In this document: positions 5,950 to 6,961 of the stretch, piece by piece | Layout of the letters: every line of letters begins with the position of its first letter | Numbering within the stretch: position 1 is the stretch's first letter | From: CAYTTA01 sp964440655 | GTDB taxonomy: Bacteria; Bacteroidota; Rhodothermia; Balneolales; Balneolaceae | NCBI GenBank assembly: GCA_964440655.1 | Contig: CAYTTA010000070.1 | Span: 1-6,961 of the forward strand | Direction of reading: 5' to 3' | DNA length: 6,961 nucleotides | Notes under the pieces: model-generated | What the model was told of the DNA's origin: nothing | Database searches by the model: none | Seen by the model: only the letters and a program-made list of their open reading frames with translations | Made by a program: the position numbers and the translations under genes

Positions 5950-6961
5950 TCACCAGGGCACCGGGGGTCTCCAGACCCCGTCATGACGGCTCCCCATATA
6001 ACCGCCCCAGACCGGCTGCCGGTCGAGTACAATTCCGGTGGATACTCTCTCTATGCGTGAACCGGTTCCGGGGGGATAGAGCGAGACCGCCTGGATCAGA
6101 TCCATTTTTCCGTCGCCGTCCAGATCCCCGATCCATGGGGTGGAGGCAAGATTTATCCCCTCAATACGATCGGCACTCTGCAGCTGGAAGATCCGTCCGT
6201 TCCGGAAATCATAGACAACAGGCAGATTCTCATAGTGGGGTATCCCCTCCCGGACCGTCATCATATTGATGCTGATAAGGGCGTCGTCCCGGCCATCTCC
6301 GGTCAGGTCGGCCACCACAGGGCTGGACATGAAGCCGACATTGAGAGAGTCACGGAAAAAGACCTCTCCCGTACGACCGTCCACCCCGATCTGGAGACTC
6401 TTGTCGAAGTGCGGGAAAATTCCTCTTGAGATGACAGTTACAAAATCGGGAACTTCATCGCCGGTAAAACGACCGGGGGAGAGCGAGGCGTAGGCACCGG
6501 CCGGCCCCAGGGGACCGGGAAGGTCCCCGATCCGGTTCTCCCAGAGAAGCCGGTTGTCCCTGCCGCTCACAGCCACAATGCGGCAGCTGAAGTCGATGGC
6601 GACGATATCCAGAACCCCGTCGCCGTCCAGATCGGCAAGTGTGGGCGGAGCGATGAACCCGCCTTTTTCCCCCACCGCCACCTCCACGGCACCGGAGAGC
6701 CCCGCTTCAATGAATTGCCGGAGGGGTATTCGGAAGAGCGAACCTCCGATGGTCTCTCCTCCTGTGCCGAAAATCACGCTGAGTTCCTCTCCCTCCGCCA
6801 GATCCGCGACCAGGGGGGTCATGTAGGTCTCCTTTCCGTCGGGCATCTCATGCGAGACAAGCTCCTGACCCGTGGAGGAGTCCAGGATCAGAAGCTTTCC
6901 CGGATAGCGATCCCGCGGGTCGGGAGGCACTGATTCCTCCGCCCCCCGCAGAGAGCAGGAT
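5950..6961 (-). CDS. FG-GAP / VCBS-type beta-propeller repeat protein, 5' part outside window
   Basis: The frame is open from the right edge to the TGA at 5950-5952, giving 336 visible residues that end in GVWRPPVPW. Repeats carry calcium-binding-type loops: LADLDGDGVLD near 6633-6601, PVVADLTGDGRDD near 6321-6283 and GDLDGDGKMD near 6129-6100, plus degenerate copies (VADLAEGEEL, GRFTGDEVPD). These are typical of extracellular or envelope beta-propeller proteins resembling alpha-integrin heads; a binding or scaffold role is usual and no enzymatic residues are evident. A GTG at 6930 has a good upstream GGAGGA (five-base gap from GGAGG), but starting there gives no signal peptide and begins within what looks like an established repeat (PPDPRDRYPGKLLILD), so the true start is probably outside the window. 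The first ten residues may be out of frame because of a possible one-base error in the six-C run at 6942-6947. No operon partner is visible; a terminator probably follows. Confidence 0.78.
   Translation of the reverse strand, partial: SCSLRGAEESVPPDPRDRYPGKLLILDSSTGQELVSHEMPDGKETYMTPLVADLAEGEELSVIFGTGGETIGGSLFRIPLRQFIEAGLSGAVEVAVGEKGGFIAPPTLADLDGDGVLDIVAIDFSCRIVAVSGRDNRLLWENRIGDLPGPLGPAGAYASLSPGRFTGDEVPDFVTVISRGIFPHFDKSLQIGVDGRTGEVFFRDSLNVGFMSSPVVADLTGDGRDDALISINMMTVREGIPHYENLPVVYDFRNGRIFQLQSADRIEGINLASTPWIGDLDGDGKMDLIQAVSLYPPGTGSRIERVSTGIVLDRQPVWGGYMGSRHDGVWRPPVPW

Noticed and set aside
5772..6032. An 86-codon minus-strand open frame overlapping the end of the FG-GAP gene
   Set aside because: It overlaps a well-supported gene in another frame, has no ribosome site and has no recognisable content.

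Overview
This window reads as chromosomal DNA from a GC-rich (about 55-60% by eye), diderm, heterotrophic bacterium. The coding content is Tat- and Sec-exported hydrolases, a DASS carboxylate transporter and an exported-looking FG-GAP repeat protein. Only one of the visible gene starts has a clear Shine-Dalgarno sequence upstream. This mix is common in environmental members of the FCB group (Bacteroidota, Balneolota or Rhodothermota and relatives) and in other free-living polymer degraders, but nothing here fixes the phylum. No phage, plasmid, transposon, CRISPR, tRNA or rRNA sequence was recognised.

All five supported genes lie on the minus strand, so transcription runs from high to low coordinates. 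In that order they are: (i) the 3' part of an FG-GAP / VCBS-type repeat protein (6961-5950), running off the right edge and followed by a plausible intrinsic terminator near 5809-5848; (ii) a DASS/SLC13-family sodium-coupled anion transporter (5699-4215); (iii) a beta-lactamase-fold (class C / serine hydrolase) enzyme with a signal peptide (4029-2695); (iv) a metal-dependent amidohydrolase/deacetylase with a signal peptide (2667-1414); and (v) an AGE-family (N-acylglucosamine 2-epimerase-like) enzyme with a twin-arginine signal (from 1354), cut by the left edge.

Genes iii-v are spaced by 27 and 59 bases, with no terminator visible between them, and probably form one operon driven from the AT-rich gap at 4030-4214. 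All three carry N-terminal export signals. The simplest reading is an envelope-located degradative set: a serine hydrolase (peptidase, esterase or amidase type), a deacetylase-type metalloamidohydrolase and a sugar epimerase. The dicarboxylate-type transporter just upstream could import a product. This functional link is inferred from position and export signals; no substrate can be named from the sequence.

The window is largely ordinary metabolic accessory DNA. I see no clear new system. The points most worth checking are the Tat signal on an AGE enzyme, the Asp in place of a metal-ligand His in the amidohydrolase, and a possible one-base frameshift in a six-base homopolymer at the right edge.
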